A program made the position numbers and the translations under genes. A model generated the notes under the pieces. It made no database searches, was not told where the DNA came from, and worked only from the letters and a program-made list of their open reading frames with translations. A stretch of 64,000 nt of DNA from positions 3,123,155 to 3,187,154 of the forward strand of contig OZ014422.1 of the NCBI GenBank assembly GCA_963965975.1, read 5' to 3'. The DNA comes from Xestospongia bergquistia (lineage: Eukaryota > Porifera > Demospongiae > Haplosclerida > Petrosiidae). Each line of letters begins with the position of its first letter. The stretch's first letter is position 1. This document shows positions 12,601 through 24,870 of the stretch, one piece after another.

Positions 12601-15600
12601 TCTAAGTGTCTTACATGTACAATCATTCTACAATGCCTGAAGCTAAGATTTATGCTTTACTCATAAAGGTATGGATTACATTTTATTAAACAATTAGTTA
12701 TTAAAAGTATTGTAGGAATACACTCTTAGGCAGAGCTTACCCTAATGTAAACTGTAGCCATCCCATGTTACTTGCATCTTGACCCTATTTAATAAATTAT
12801 TGTCAAAATTTGATATTAGAAATAATAGCATTAGTATAACTTGCCTGCCAAAAGTACACCACAGTCTGCAGTTCTTCTTCTTCATCACTATCTTCTTCAC
12901 CTAACACAAAAAAGTGAATGAACTGTTGCACACATTATGTATATCAAGTACCTTCATCTTCCACGACATATTGGCATAGAAAGAAATAACACTCAGCACT
13001 GTAAAAATGTCCTGTTAAAAAATGCATGTCTCCCGCATGAGTTTAAGGAAAATACCTTTTTCCTCCTTAGACAATATAGAGAATTTCTTTCCTTCAATGA
13101 TACAACACTGCATCATTTTTAGAAGGCTATTGTAATACAAAATTAGTTCTTCAGCTTCACTGTTAGTGACTGGGTTATTACGAGGAAGAAATAGTGCAGA
13201 CAAGTCTACTTTTGCTGTTTTCTTCTCAGGAGAACCAAGAACACTCTATAAGAAATAGACTAAAGTATTTATGAGTATTTGTTACTTGTTCTTTCTTTTT
13301 TGCCATCATTTGTGTAGTTTTGGTATAGTCTACAGTAAGGACATCATGCCAGTCATGAAACCACAGTCGAAAATTCAAAGATTCCACACTATAAGTGGTA
13401 ATATAAACAGCACTTTATCAATGAAGTTCTCATACCCTTCAAGAACTCTTGTCACAGAGGCAACAGTAGGCCGTACTATCATTTCAAGAAGTTCTTCAGC
13501 TAATCTTAGGGCAGCTGCCCTCACAAGTCGTGGTGATTTTCGTCCAATCCTAACAGTATTGAAGAGTATTGTCATAGTTAGTTACTGAAAATGTCTCTTA
13601 CCAAACATATATATCAGAATGGCAATCCAACACATATACTTCATGAGATTTTAAAAGTCCCTTTTCAAGTCCATTAGGGCACTCAACTGACAGATATTGT
13701 AAAGAAATTGTTGGTAAATATTTAGTTACCTTGAGGCAATTCAAGATAACCTTGTCCCATTGCTGCTTTATACATAACAGGTTTATGTTTTTTAGAGCAA
13801 TCAATTGAAGGCACAGCCTTAAAACATAAGATTGTTATAAATTATGATGTAAAATACAGTATTACTTTAATAGATTCATTGGGATAGCCTCCAAAGTAAT
13901 CCCAAAATTCTTCAGGCTCACTACCCTAGCAGCACAATGTAGTGATGTGATAATAATATACTTGACTTACTGCTCTATATGTGGATATAACAGCAGTGTT
14001 TTTTTTCTCTACTTTATTAATTCTTTCAGCAATTAGACGTGCTTTAGATCGCTCAGCCAATTTAGATTTACCTCCAGACCAAATATATATATTCTTCTTT
14101 CCAGCATCAAGAATGAATACATGACTATGATTTAATGAGCTGCTATTTAAGGAAACCTAAAATGTATTCCAACTAGGACAATAATCATTATATAACATAC
14201 TGACTCCAAATGAAGTTGTTTGCCATTATGTTCACCACAAAGCTGGTAAAGTCGTACTGGTTCATCCTGAAGCATACCCACATGAACACAATACACCAAA
14301 TAAATGCTTACCAAATCTTCCAAGGTATAAAATCCACTCGCAGATCCTCCTATTCAATAATTTAAGTCATTACAATACAATTTTTTGTACCTTCTATGTA
14401 TATAATATTGGAGTCAAACAATTCTTCAAATTCATCTGATTCTTCTCCTTGTTCCTCTCTTTTGGTGCGACCTTTAGCTATTAACATATTTCGTATATGA
14501 ACAGCATGCATGGCTGCACAGGCTTTCTTGTCCAACTATATTACATAAAATAACAACCTAACATGTCAACCAACATACAGATGCTTCTCGTCCAATCCAG
14601 TAGTAAATATTCCAGTCCAATTCTGAAGATTCATTGAAGAAAGTCTACAATCAAAGTGAGTATACCAGTAGACAAAGGAATGAACTTACATCCAAGACAA
14701 TGTATGCATCACCCGTGTAAAAGTGTCCAAAGAAAGCTATCAATTGTCTTAATTGACTATACATAGAATGTATTACTACCAACCTTCTTCAACTGGTATT
14801 GGATAGAAATTATCAATTTGCCACACAGTTAGACCAGGTAATGATCCAGTATCATCAGTAAACAGCGAGCTATAATCTAAATTAGGGCGAACCAAAGACT
14901 CATCCCAGCGTTTAGGTCTATAGGTGGAGAGAAATAGCATAAAATATTCTGAAAGAAAATTATTACTTTCGTGGAGAGTAGTTTTCTCCATCATCAACTG
15001 TTGTAGCAACTCCAACACCAGCAGATAACTATAATGACATCAATATGATCAACAAGCTTACGTTTTTACGTTTAACTTACAACATCTGATTCATTAGAGT
15101 GATGTTGTTTATAGTCTGCAATATCTACTAGCCCCTAAAATAACAGGACTGTAATTAAAGTGAAAAATTGATTGCCCTTTTTAAACCTTAAGCACTTTGA
15201 TTGCAGAAGCATCATCATTACGTGCAGTTACTGAACTACGTCGACCTCGTTGCAATTTCATGTATCGTTCCTACACAGAAGTATGATTTTAATAGCACAA
15301 AAATAATTTCCCTAAGTGATAATTGTGTACCTTTTGCTTGCTATAAGAAGCTGTAAGGGATAAGAGTATGTAAATTTTAATTGTCATTACAATGGTTGAA
15401 CATACTTTTAACAGTTTTACTTGCTGCTAATACAGCACCTTGACGCAACAACTTTGTGTCAAAGTCAATGTTATAAAACTCAGCTCCAGTACCAGTCACT
15501 TCTGGAACTGGTTTACGAGGTAGTTGTAAGTTAGGGTTATCACTGGTATCTAGATTCTATTATAAATATAAATAATAGTAAGTGCTCTAATGACAGATCA

Positions 15601-17854
15601 TGCTGACCTGTATTTTGAGATAGTGAATAGCTTCAGGGAGTGTGACCAAACAATTAGATGTCAAGATAAGACTTTTAAGAGAATAACAACGACATAGTCC
15701 CTCAGGTATGCACTCCAACTGATTACGGGCAGCAATGAAATAAGTCTATAGAATAACAAAGAAAAGTAAGTTATCTTTGTAGACAACTAACCAATTCTGA
15801 TAATTTGTTGATACCAGGAGGGATCCCCTGAAAAGTCAGCTTGTTATCTAGTAATTGCATCTTAATTTATAATATGCTATTACAGGGACATACCACTTAG
15901 AAACAATCTTTTCAACTTCGTACATTTACAAATGTGAGGCTAAAAAAACAACAATTATTGTCAGTTTGAGTAACAACTTACGTGCAATGCTATAATCAAG
16001 TTACCCGTTAAATTAAGAGTCACTAAATCAGTCCAAGTATCTGTAGAACAAGGTTAGAGAGTGCAATAAACATTTATTCTTATATACCAATCAAAGAGGA
16101 CAATTCCCTGATTTGATTGTGGCTAAAGTTGACACGTGATAACTTGTCCAATAAATAAACAGATTCAGGAACTATAGCAGGAAAGATAGATATGATACAT
16201 CATTAGACGATTTATAATACTTCGTGGCAGATGATTATGAGACATATCAATATCAGTGAGGTTAACTAGCTTGTCCAAATTAGGAGTGTTGTCAAGATCT
16301 CTCTACAGTAGTACAGTAATAAACACAAATATGAATACAAGGGGGCTCACCCCACAATTAGATAAATTTAAAGTAGTCAAGTTTGTAAGTTTGTCAATAA
16401 TTCTAAATAAATACAGAATTAACATGACAATAATGACACACATTAAAATATTGTACTTGAAGACAAAATGCTCCATAGGATTATTAGCAATATTCTGAAA
16501 AAGGGAATATAATAATAATATTAATGTACTAACAATTACCAGTGAAGTAAGTTGATCTAGCCGTCTTAATTGAGGAGGAAGTGACTCTGTAATTATTATA
16601 GAAAATATCCTTAAATTTTATACATCATATTTTATTGTCAAATAATTTGAAGATTTGAAACAATGACATACAATATCTAAAATAGTTTTGTAACACATAC
16701 CAAACAGAAATCACTAAGTAATGCTATATATAAATAAGATTGACCACATAATCAATGTTGCATGTATCATATGTTATGATACAAAACAAAAGAGCTTTAA
16801 ATTAAGAATTAATGAGCCTGTCTTAATAAACTACACATAACAATATTCTATTTTAGTGATTAATGGACTCCACCCATCTAGTAATATATTTGTACTTACG
16901 TATTTCATTGTTGCTCAAATCAAGATGTCGTAGACATGTACAATGAACAAAAAGCTGACATATAATAAATACTCATAATATATAAAACATTTTACCTGTC
17001 CAGGTACACTGGTGATCTTATTGTGACTTAAAGATAACACAATGAGTTCTTTAGCATCCTTTAGTTCATCTGGAACTTTGGACAAATTGTTATGACTTAA
17101 ATCCTATAAAGAATTCTATATAGAACTATAGAATTGGACTATAAATGAACTTACCAGTGTAACTAGTTCTGATAAGTGGAAGACATTTACAGGAACACCA
17201 CTATGACTGAGTTTGTTATCTCGAGCAATGATTACCTATAATTAATTTATAATGGAATAGTAAAACAGAAAGGACATTTCACTTTTAGTGAAGGAAAAGT
17301 AGAAGGATTAATATCAGAAAGATTCTTCACTTCATTATGTGTCACAGACAATACTTCCTGTAAATCGTAAATGAAAATTAGAAAATTCTAAGTTCCATAC
17401 CAGTTTTGAAAATCCATCAACATCATGAGGAATTTCCTCAATTTTTGTTCGATTCAATCGAAGCCATCGTAAGTTACGCATCTGAAAAGCATTCTTGCAC
17501 AACCCTCCATCCTATATGAGTAATAAATGAACACAACATTGTTTAGTGCAGGTTTAAAGTAAGATTGATTGTCACTATTATGTTGCTTAATTAACACTGT
17601 GACTAATGGAATACTATACTATAATTATGATGATATTACTTCTTTTAATCCTTAGGACCTATATAGTATATACTAGCAAGTAATTAGTTATCACCGAGGA
17701 ATAAATTCTGGTAAGTCACCTCTACCACGCCTACATAAAATTGCTTTTAGATAATCTGCTCTTTTTACAACTTCTTTTGTAAAACTAATACCTTGAGATC
17801 GTTCCCAGAGAAGTCTACACCTCTTACAAAGGGAAGCACTGAGCCAGAAGACAT
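9693..17854 (-). CDS. FLII: Flightless-I homologue (LRR plus gelsolin repeats)
   Basis: This is a many-exon gene read leftwards. The first exon (17854-17792) encodes '[19 protein letters not shown]', the characteristic FLII start. Leucine-rich repeats follow from about 17.5 to 15.6 kb ('[15 protein letters not shown]', '[15 protein letters not shown]', '[11 protein letters not shown]'). Gelsolin-like domains run from about 15.0 kb to the end: '[21 protein letters not shown]', '[19 protein letters not shown]', '[11 protein letters not shown]', and '[19 protein letters not shown]' at about 10.15 kb. The last exon (9812-9693) ends 'RCFHGWKYH' before the stop. FLII binds actin and acts in cytoskeletal and nuclear-receptor coactivator roles in other animals. 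The order of LRR then six gelsolin-type domains and the residues above fit the whole family length. Not every small exon was phased. Larger introns hold repeats (see 10770-11150 and 11320-11836). The stop is 229 bases from the convergent Lgl stop. Confidence 0.93.
10770..11150. repeat. Degenerate inverted-repeat element in FLII intron
   Basis: Bases about 10771-10850 ('agatatttgcacc' at the inner edge) are loosely the reverse complement of about 11086-11150 ('ggtgcaaatatct'). The inner 12-13 bases match well; the outer part is much diverged. It is probably an old MITE. Confidence 0.4.
11320..11836. mobile_element. Non-autonomous hAT-type MITE filled with AAATAC repeats
   Basis: The element spans 11328-11828. 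The left end reads CAGGCATGGGGTCAAATACA. The right end, read on the other strand, is CAGGCTTGGGGTCAAACACA. It is flanked by ATGTGAAG (11320-11327) and ATGTGGAG (11829-11836), an 8-base target duplication with one mismatch, as hAT transposons leave. The interior is mostly degenerate AAATAC units, in both orientations, with no ORF. It lies in an intron of the FLII gene. Confidence 0.75.
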
Positions 17855-17904
17855 TTCGGTATGTTAACGAATTTTAACTCTTTCGACACTACATTACTAC
17901 AAAC

Positions 17905-17912
17905 TCACGTGA
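17905..17912. promoter_or_regulatory. Palindromic TCACGTGA E-box in the FLII/EMRE shared promoter
   Basis: Only 65 bases separate the FLII ATG (17854) from the EMRE ATG (17920). The gap contains the palindrome TCACGTGA, an E-box of the USF/MITF/TFE type, 8 bases before the EMRE start codon. The same octamer lies upstream of the G alpha gene at 23842-23849. Confidence 0.5.
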
Positions 17913-17919
17913 TCTAATT

Positions 17920-18177
17920 ATGGCGAGCTGGGGCAGATTGTTAGGAAGATTGTCCTTTCTACACAGTAGGTATCAATATGCTGGCAGAAGGACAGCAGTG
18001 ACTACGTCTACTGGTGCCGTCCTGAAGAAACCAGTTAAATATTACAACTTTGGCTTATTACGTGTTGTAGCAGTGATGATACCCTTTGTATATGTGGGCT
18101 ATTGGGTTGGAGGAGAGTTTGCAGAATTCCTAGAAAAGTACGAATTTTACATTCCAGATGAAGATGAAGATGATTAG
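17920..18177 (+). CDS. SMDT1: EMRE (SMDT1), essential regulator of the mitochondrial calcium uniporter
   Basis: This is an intronless gene of 85 residues. Residues 1-30 are basic and hydroxyl-rich (MASWGRLLGRLSFLHSRYQY), a typical mitochondrial presequence. Then come 'VTTSTGAVLKKPVKYYNFGLLR', matching the conserved EMRE motif before the membrane helix, and one transmembrane segment at about residues 49-68 with 'IPFVYVG'. An acidic tail ends 'PDEDEDD'. In animals EMRE is the single-pass inner-membrane subunit that makes the MCU pore conduct and couples it to MICU1 through the acidic tail. Human SMDT1 is 107 residues; this one has a shorter leader. It is divergent from FLII with 65 bases between starts. 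Confidence 0.93.
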   Translation: MASWGRLLGRLSFLHSRYQYAGRRTAVTTSTGAVLKKPVKYYNFGLLRVVAVMIPFVYVGYWVGGEFAEFLEKYEFYIPDEDEDD

Positions 18178-19356
18178 GTATGACAATGAAAGGGAAGTAA
18201 GTATAGATAACTAATTGATTTAATTGTGGGAGTAATTTTTGTGATTATTTGAAGCCATTAAACTTACCATTAATTGTGTTTACTACTTTTAGTGAAGATA
18301 ATAACAACTGTTATATTCACTAAAAATTGTATAAGTGAAATTAAATGCTACAAATAAATTGATGTGACTTGGAAAAATAAACTAAAATTACTATACACTA
18401 AATCCAATTGTTTTAATATTGCTACATTCTTAGTAAACAAATTAATAGTTATCTTAAGGTAGAAAGATTGTGGTTTTAAATTGATTCATGACCATCATAA
18501 ATACCAATGAAAGAGAATGGACTGGGAAGGTCGATATAAATTCATTTCTTATATGCCATATTAGGAATGGGTAATAATAAAAGTAACCGTGAGTGAGACT
18601 ACATCATCAATGGATGATCTCTAAGGATAGACATTCTCTATACTCTGGTCCTAAATCCCTTCTTTATGTTATAACATGTAATGTATGATATAGGATTTCA
18701 AGAAATGTGTAGTTTATATGAACAAAGAGTTGAAAATGGACACACTCCATATTTTGTGTACCCAGTATTCCCGTGTCAAACAGAAGTTCATTATGACTTT
18801 ATATTGCTTGCATTTTGAAGGATATTTCAAACTATATAATATGAAACTAACCACATGTCAACGGACAAGTCTGATCATTATTGTCTACATTTATAATAGT
18901 GTCAGGATTAACTCAAACTGTTTGTTTTTGTATTTCATTGTAAGTTGCTTGTGCTTTGCTAATATGAATTTAGGAAAGTATCGTTGTGTGTGTGTTCATT
19001 TTCAAGACACAAGTTTTTAATGTCTAGTTATTATATTGTCACCTTTTAGTGATGTAATCAATATTTGTAAGTGTATATAATCCATATTTTTTTTTACAGG
19101 TGAACAGATCAGTTCAAGACAAGGAATTTTTCAAACCACTTTCAGAACTAAAAGATTGTAGTAACTGCTTATTATTAGAAAAATAAAAATTAATTATATC
19201 ACTCAATTAATAATAATTTCACTAATGATAATGATAACTTGAACAAAAGAAAAATACAGGCAGTTTGGTGCATTTATGCACTTAATAGTAATTACAATAC
19301 TCACACATTCTAAATGGTTAAAAGGGTATTAATAAAGAAAACTGACAGAACCGATA
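18178..19356. other. Intergenic, no gene seen
   Basis: This is AT-rich sequence between the EMRE stop and the G alpha stop. A 100-codon open frame at 18718-19020 (+) has no recognisable domain and a composition like the surrounding DNA. It probably holds the EMRE 3' UTR and the G alpha 3' UTR. Confidence 0.6.
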
Positions 19357-20845
19357 TTAAATCTGCATAATTTCTCCAATATGCCACGATAGTATAATGT
19401 CTTTGACAATATTAAACACCATCATAATATTATCAGTGTTTGTAGCTGTTGTGAAGTAATGGTAAAACTCCTGGTGCTGATTTTTTCTAACACTATCAAA
19501 CATCCCAACTAAGAAACCCTTAACATGGTCAAGATTGTGAGAGTCACCAGTAAACTCAGAAAAGAAATTTTTAATACTTGATGTTTTTACTTTTTTCTCA
19601 AGAAGATCGCTCTTGTTAAAGAAAACGATAATGGCGACTTGTCTGAAACATTTGTTGTTGACGATTGTCTCAAAAATATTCCTACTCTCAACAAGCCTGT
19701 TGGTAACACGATCTTCCAATAAAGTCATGTCATAACCACTAGAAGCTACTAGATATAAAATGGCTGTTACTTCATCAAAACATTTAAACCATTTTTGGCG
19801 CTGTGACCTCTGACCACCCACATCAACAAATCGAAACTGCTGACCTCGAATTCCTGTAACATATTCACACACACCTCTTGTCGCCTTTCTGGAATGCAGC
19901 ACATCCTCTTTAGAAGGTAAATAGTCCTAGAAGGAAATCCATATATCTGTTCATAAAGTATCTACCATTAATAACTTCAAGATTACTATTTACGTCAACT
20001 ATAACCAGTTTTACAACAATTTACATAACAAAAAATTTTGTATCTACACATAATAATATAAATTTGTTCTTTTTAATTATTTATTTGTCACTTATTTCTT
20101 CACACCTTTTGTTATGTTCTCATTTTTATGACCCTTGTGTTGTTACAGTTTTAGCACACACAGTGTCATTTAATATCAGTAGCAGTGTTTCCTGCAGAAA
20201 TCTTATTAAGCCCTCATAATTGATAACACCAACAAAACACATCTATTTCTATTGTTCACATGAAACTTTGCACACTTATTGAAATAGATCTGAATACAAT
20301 ATAAATTGTATATCATGTAGGTGCCAGTGTATCTAGCTATGGTACAAACTCCTTCTGCTTTTTTGGAAGATTTTTTGCTATAAATATGCTTTCAAACACC
20401 TTGCTTTTAAATTCATATTACCTACAAAACTTCCAAAATGAACAGTGCTGTCCTAGCTGTTGCAATTGACATGCTTCAATCTACAAACAGGCCTGACATT
20501 TATTTGAGCCAGGTGTTTATTAATGCAATGTGTTAGCTCATAGCATTTAATAAAGACAGATGTTTATCATAGTACAGATTTAATTGAGGAAATACAGTAC
20601 ATAGCCATGGAGCAATACTCTATTATTACAATCACAAGTTGGCAGGTTCATAATGCTTATAGACCATCAACAATGACAGGAAGGCAAAGCTTGCCATGAG
20701 ATCTATATAAACTTGCTGCTATAATGTTTATAAAGAAAGAACTAGCCATTTAAGCTCTCAGGTTCTATATTTTCATATATAAACCTGCTGGGTGCATTAT
20801 AAGAACAGGTACTCTATTCAAAATATATTGATTATGAATTTCATT

Positions 20846-20940
<95 letters not shown>

Positions 20941-23799
20941 TTGTACAATGCTATGCCTTAATTGACAAATCAGATTGCTCCATTTCAGGTCAATAAACAA
21001 CTAATACACTTCTCTGGGAGATGTATATGTTTTTTTTAATGATTTCTAAGGTTATAATAATCAATTTAGCTGAAATTGCTCCCTTATATTTCTATTTTAT
21101 GTAAATCAGTAAATTTATTATAAAAAACATTGTGAAATTTAGGCTAGTAATAAATAGGCGAGCAATCTCAAAATTTATAACCCAAGACTGCTTGTATATT
21201 GAAGACAATGCTCTTGAAAGCGTAAAACAAGCAAAAACTGAGATTTAAAGAGTGATCATGATGAATGCTGAGTGTGCTGGTGGCATATTCAGTGGTAGTC
21301 TCATGAGGTCTTCTAAGCAAAGAGGCTGGCCTCGGATCAGTGGTCAATTTTCCAGTTGGTAGAGTGTAAGTTTTTCATGAGCGATCATTAATTTTTGATA
21401 ATAATCCTCTGTTTAAAAGCAACAACTATAAGCCAAGTTGAACAATGCTTGACAGAACATCAAAGGAGGGGGTGGGGCTAACAAAGGTGTTACACTCTAG
21501 CTGTATAGTTTTGTCATGTATTATAAACAAAGGCATTAATAAGAAAATCCATTTCTTCTACTACAAGTAAAATGTTAAGCATTCCTTTGCTAGCTAATAA
21601 GTAGATCTTAATGTACAGAGATCCAAAGCAACAAATACAACACATCTAATATAGCAACTGAAAGGACATGGTACAAGTGAGTTATACACCTTAGTCTTGT
21701 TAGCTACATGTTTTATACACATTTGGCTTGTGGCCATCAGTGTATAAATCATGTATCTACCTTGACATCAGTGTACAACCTATACAAAGATATAGTATAG
21801 CAGGTAAATTTGGGATTCCTTTTTTTTTGGTGATTAGACTCATAAACAAAATTCAATTGTGTGCAATTACATGGAGGTGTGACAAATATTGAGGCCATGA
21901 AATCATATCATGTATGCTAACTTTAAAGCCAAAGAACTTATTGTGCAAAAGGTCAGGCTTCACAGAAGAGGATAAATATAATATCCTTGACCTATGGCTT
22001 CAACTGTGAAGGAGACACATGCCATAATTCACTACCAATAGTGAAAGGGTGTGGTGAAATATGAGCCTTTAAGCAAACTTTTACTGTGAAATGTCTAAAA
22101 TTGCACCATTGTGAACTTTTTTCCCTCGAAATAATATAATATTATACCCACAATATAGTATATAATGTATATCAATGTTATAGATATTCTATTTCAGCGG
22201 TTTATATGAACTATATAAACCTGCCAACTTGGGATTTCATAGAAGATATCACTTCCGTTGGCAGGTTTATATAACAATAATAGATCTCTGAATTATGATA
22301 TATATCTGATACAAGTTATCATGAGACTCACAAAAACCTGCTACTTTCACTCCATAAAACAGCACATGGCTGTTGAGCATTTTTTCTTTAAAATATCAAG
22401 TTAGCAAGATTATATAACACTCATGGACCCATAACAATGACAGAACTGATAAAAGTTGTCATGAGATTTGTATGAACCTGCTATTTGTGTCATTTGTGAA
22501 AAGAAATAACCTGTTTATGGTCTTGGATTTGTATATTTAAAAAAAAACTACTAGGAGGTTTATATAGAGCCAATGAACATGTACGGCTACAAATCACATT
22601 ATAAGATGTGCATAAAATATGTACCTATCACCAATCAGTTTAAAATAGATTACCTAACTTTATATAGGGTTGAATAATAATTACTGCTTTAATATAATTA
22701 ACATGAACCCCACAAAAGAGATGGAAAGTCAACCTCTAATAAATTTTAAAAAATTAAGTATTTTTAACAAGTATAAGAGTTCACAAATTATCATTTACAA
22801 ACAATTTCCTCAGACAAAGCCTGCCCAATATAATGTACATGAAAGCAGGTTAGGTAGTAAAAACAAAGCATTCTTGCTGAAACATGTAATAAAGGGTTAA
22901 TGACATTACTCCAGAGTTATCAAAATGCTTTTAACATGTATAAACTACTATATTATTTTGGGAGTGAAATTCCATATAAGATCACTTACAATAGCCCCTA
23001 CTTCATCTAACTTGCGAAGAAAAAAAGGTACAGAGTCACCCTAGAGAAGACAACAATGTGATTAAAGAAACCCTTCTTGTGCTTAAATTACCATTATTAG
23101 GATGTAATTAAAATAACAGACATTATCATGATATTGTATATGAGAATTCACAGATTTTATTAAATATATTGATTACTGCACATTCCACAAACACACACAC
23201 ATACTACTACTACTACAGGACATAAAGTGTAGGTGGATATTTGTTCAACAAAAATTCTATACTCATTCAATAAAGCCAATTACACATATCAAAGTGAAGG
23301 GTCATAAAATAAACAAACACCTTGATGTATCTCTTACCAGTTGGTACTCATTACTACGTTTTAATGTAGCTTGAATACCATCATCCTTCCATAGAGCAAT
23401 AAGAGGTTCAACATAACGACTGAATTGCTCCGGTGTTAACTCCTGGGAGTGCTGGTAACCAGATACAACTAGCTCTCCTTTCTCGTCATTCTCTGGATTA
23501 GATAATGGTATTTGCAAGCGTCGACATGCCTCAACCAGTACCTTCATGCCTTTTAATACATTATGGTAAATTAAGGGACGAAACTCTAGTCTATCGTTAT
23601 CAGAATAATCCTCTCCATGAATAATACGCATTTGCTTCAAGAATGTACTCTTGCCCGATTCTCCAGCACCAAGAAGTAGAATTTTCATTTCTCTTTTCCA
23701 ATCTTTATCCCTGTCTTGTTCCCTTAGTTGACGTTCCACTTGTCTACTTCGTCTCTTAGCTTCTCTCTCTTCCTCGGATTCAAGGCAAGGGAAAGCCAT
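19357..23799 (-). CDS. GNA13: Heterotrimeric G protein alpha subunit, G12/13 class
   Basis: Three exons (23799-23338, 23040-22990, 19926-19357) join in phase to 360 residues. The P-loop GAGESGKS is at residues 44-51, followed by 'TFLKQMRIIHG', typical of the G12/13 class. Switch I has 'SRKATRGV' with the catalytic Arg at 184. Switch II has 'DVGGQRSQRQKWF', and the base-recognition motifs are NKSD and 'TTATNTDN'. There is no Gly at position 2, so no myristoylation is expected; Cys5 is a possible palmitoylation site, as in G12/13. These proteins couple receptors to RhoGEFs. The C-terminus, ending GEIMQI, is unlike the usual '...LKQLMLQ' and may change receptor choice. The symbol marks the class only; it could be orthologous to GNA12 and GNA13 together. 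Intron 2 (19927-22989) is 3 kb and full of repeats. Confidence 0.9.
20850..20938. repeat. (AC)n microsatellite
   Basis: About 89 bases of uninterrupted AC dinucleotide lie in intron 2 of the G alpha gene. Confidence 0.98.
22213..22277. repeat. Perfect hairpin in G alpha intron
   Basis: TATATAAACCTGCCAAC and its exact reverse complement GTTGGCAGGTTTATATA are separated by about 30 bases. It is part of the repeat family described for this intron. Confidence 0.85.
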
Positions 23800-23841
23800 T
23801 TCTATCTATATTTAGGGCACAGAGCCGCACGCCCAATGTAG

Positions 23842-23849
23842 TCACGTGA
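23842..23849. promoter_or_regulatory. TCACGTGA E-box upstream of G alpha
   Basis: This palindromic octamer lies 43 bases upstream of the G alpha ATG (minus strand), with a CCAAT box about 10 bases nearer the gene. It is the same octamer as in the FLII/EMRE promoter. Confidence 0.45.
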
Positions 23850-24179
23850 TTACCGATAATAATTATTAAAACACGACGTGGGTGTGACTAATCTTGAAAC
23901 GAAACTACAAAACGCATAATCATTGTACAGTGATTACTACGTGGATATATATCGCCCATAGATGCAGCGAGTGTACTTGATATGCTTGTTCTTGATGAAT
24001 GCAAATTTTCTTGGATAATTTATGCAATATTATTATATGCAAATATATTGAGGTCACATTCAAAAATGCTTTGCTGTAATACTGCTTGATCTTAAATTTC
24101 TATAGACAAATATTAATACTAAATGTATCCTTGCTTGGTTTATGAGTTATGTAATATCATCTTTCAATTAAAGATCAGA

Positions 24180-24870
24180 AGATATAACTACACCAAGGTA
24201 TTTGAAGTTTTCACTTCCTCAATGGAATTTCAATAGATGGTCAGATTCAAAGAGGGACGAGAATGTTTATCAGAAATGACTATGAATTTGGTCATTTTTT
24301 ACAGTTCAGTCTGCAGAGACCCACTCTATCTATCAAGTCATCAACCTTATCTATATATGATTAAAGGCTCTGATACCATTCTAATCATTTGAAACCTTAT
24401 ATCATCAGGGAAAAGAACCAACATGGAACCCTAGGTCTCAAAGGAGAACCCTGTGCCAAGAGACAGCAAGAGGTATAGGTTGACAATTTTGGCATATACT
24501 ATGTGTAAGTCAAGGCCAGACAGCCATGGAAATTCTTTAATAGCATATGAGTAGATGGAATACATGCAGTGTGATATGACAAGTCATGAAAAGGTTTGAC
24601 TAAATTAGTTATTTGATGAACTGTAAGAATTGAGGTCTTCAAGAGAGAATTTCCAAGGGAAAAGTTGCATCTTGATGATGCCATGCTGCACATACCCTTT
24701 TTACAAACTGAGGAGGAGGATTCAAACTTTAGTTGGATGGAAATATGGTCTGAGATTACTTTTGGTTCACAAATATCAAGAAAGTATAACATCCACGTTT
24801 GAAACAAAAATAAGATCAAGGAGTATGATGACAGATGAGCTGGTTTTGTTATGTACTGAGACAAGCAATT
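24180..24870 (-). pseudogene. Decayed LINE (non-LTR retrotransposon) ORF2 fragment
   Basis: On the minus strand, broken frames show three fragments in the right order. An endonuclease-like 'ISDHISIQL' is at about 24770, then 'VDDLIDRVGLC' and 'TKFIVIS' at about 24300, then 'ENFKYLGVVIS' at about 24190, the motif after the palm domain of LINE reverse transcriptases. Several stops and a large deletion between endonuclease and RT show that it is dead. Confidence 0.5.

Larger units (their letters stand above)
20636..22590. repeat. Diverged copies of a short palindromic-ended repeat
   Basis: In G alpha intron 2, at least three units of about 85 bases start like GTTGGCAGGTTTATATAA and end like ATGAGATTTATATAAACCTG. 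They lie at about 20638-20725, 22258-22345 and 22400-22485. Half-copies ('ATATAAACCTGC') are at about 20777 and 22213. The ends of each unit are inverted with respect to each other, as in MITEs. Confidence 0.55.

Noticed and set aside
18718-19020. 100-codon open frame between EMRE and G alpha
   Set aside because: No recognisable domain or splice context and no contrast in composition with the intergenic DNA.
20818-21000. Poly-Cys/Val open frame
   Set aside because: Translation of the (AC)n microsatellite.
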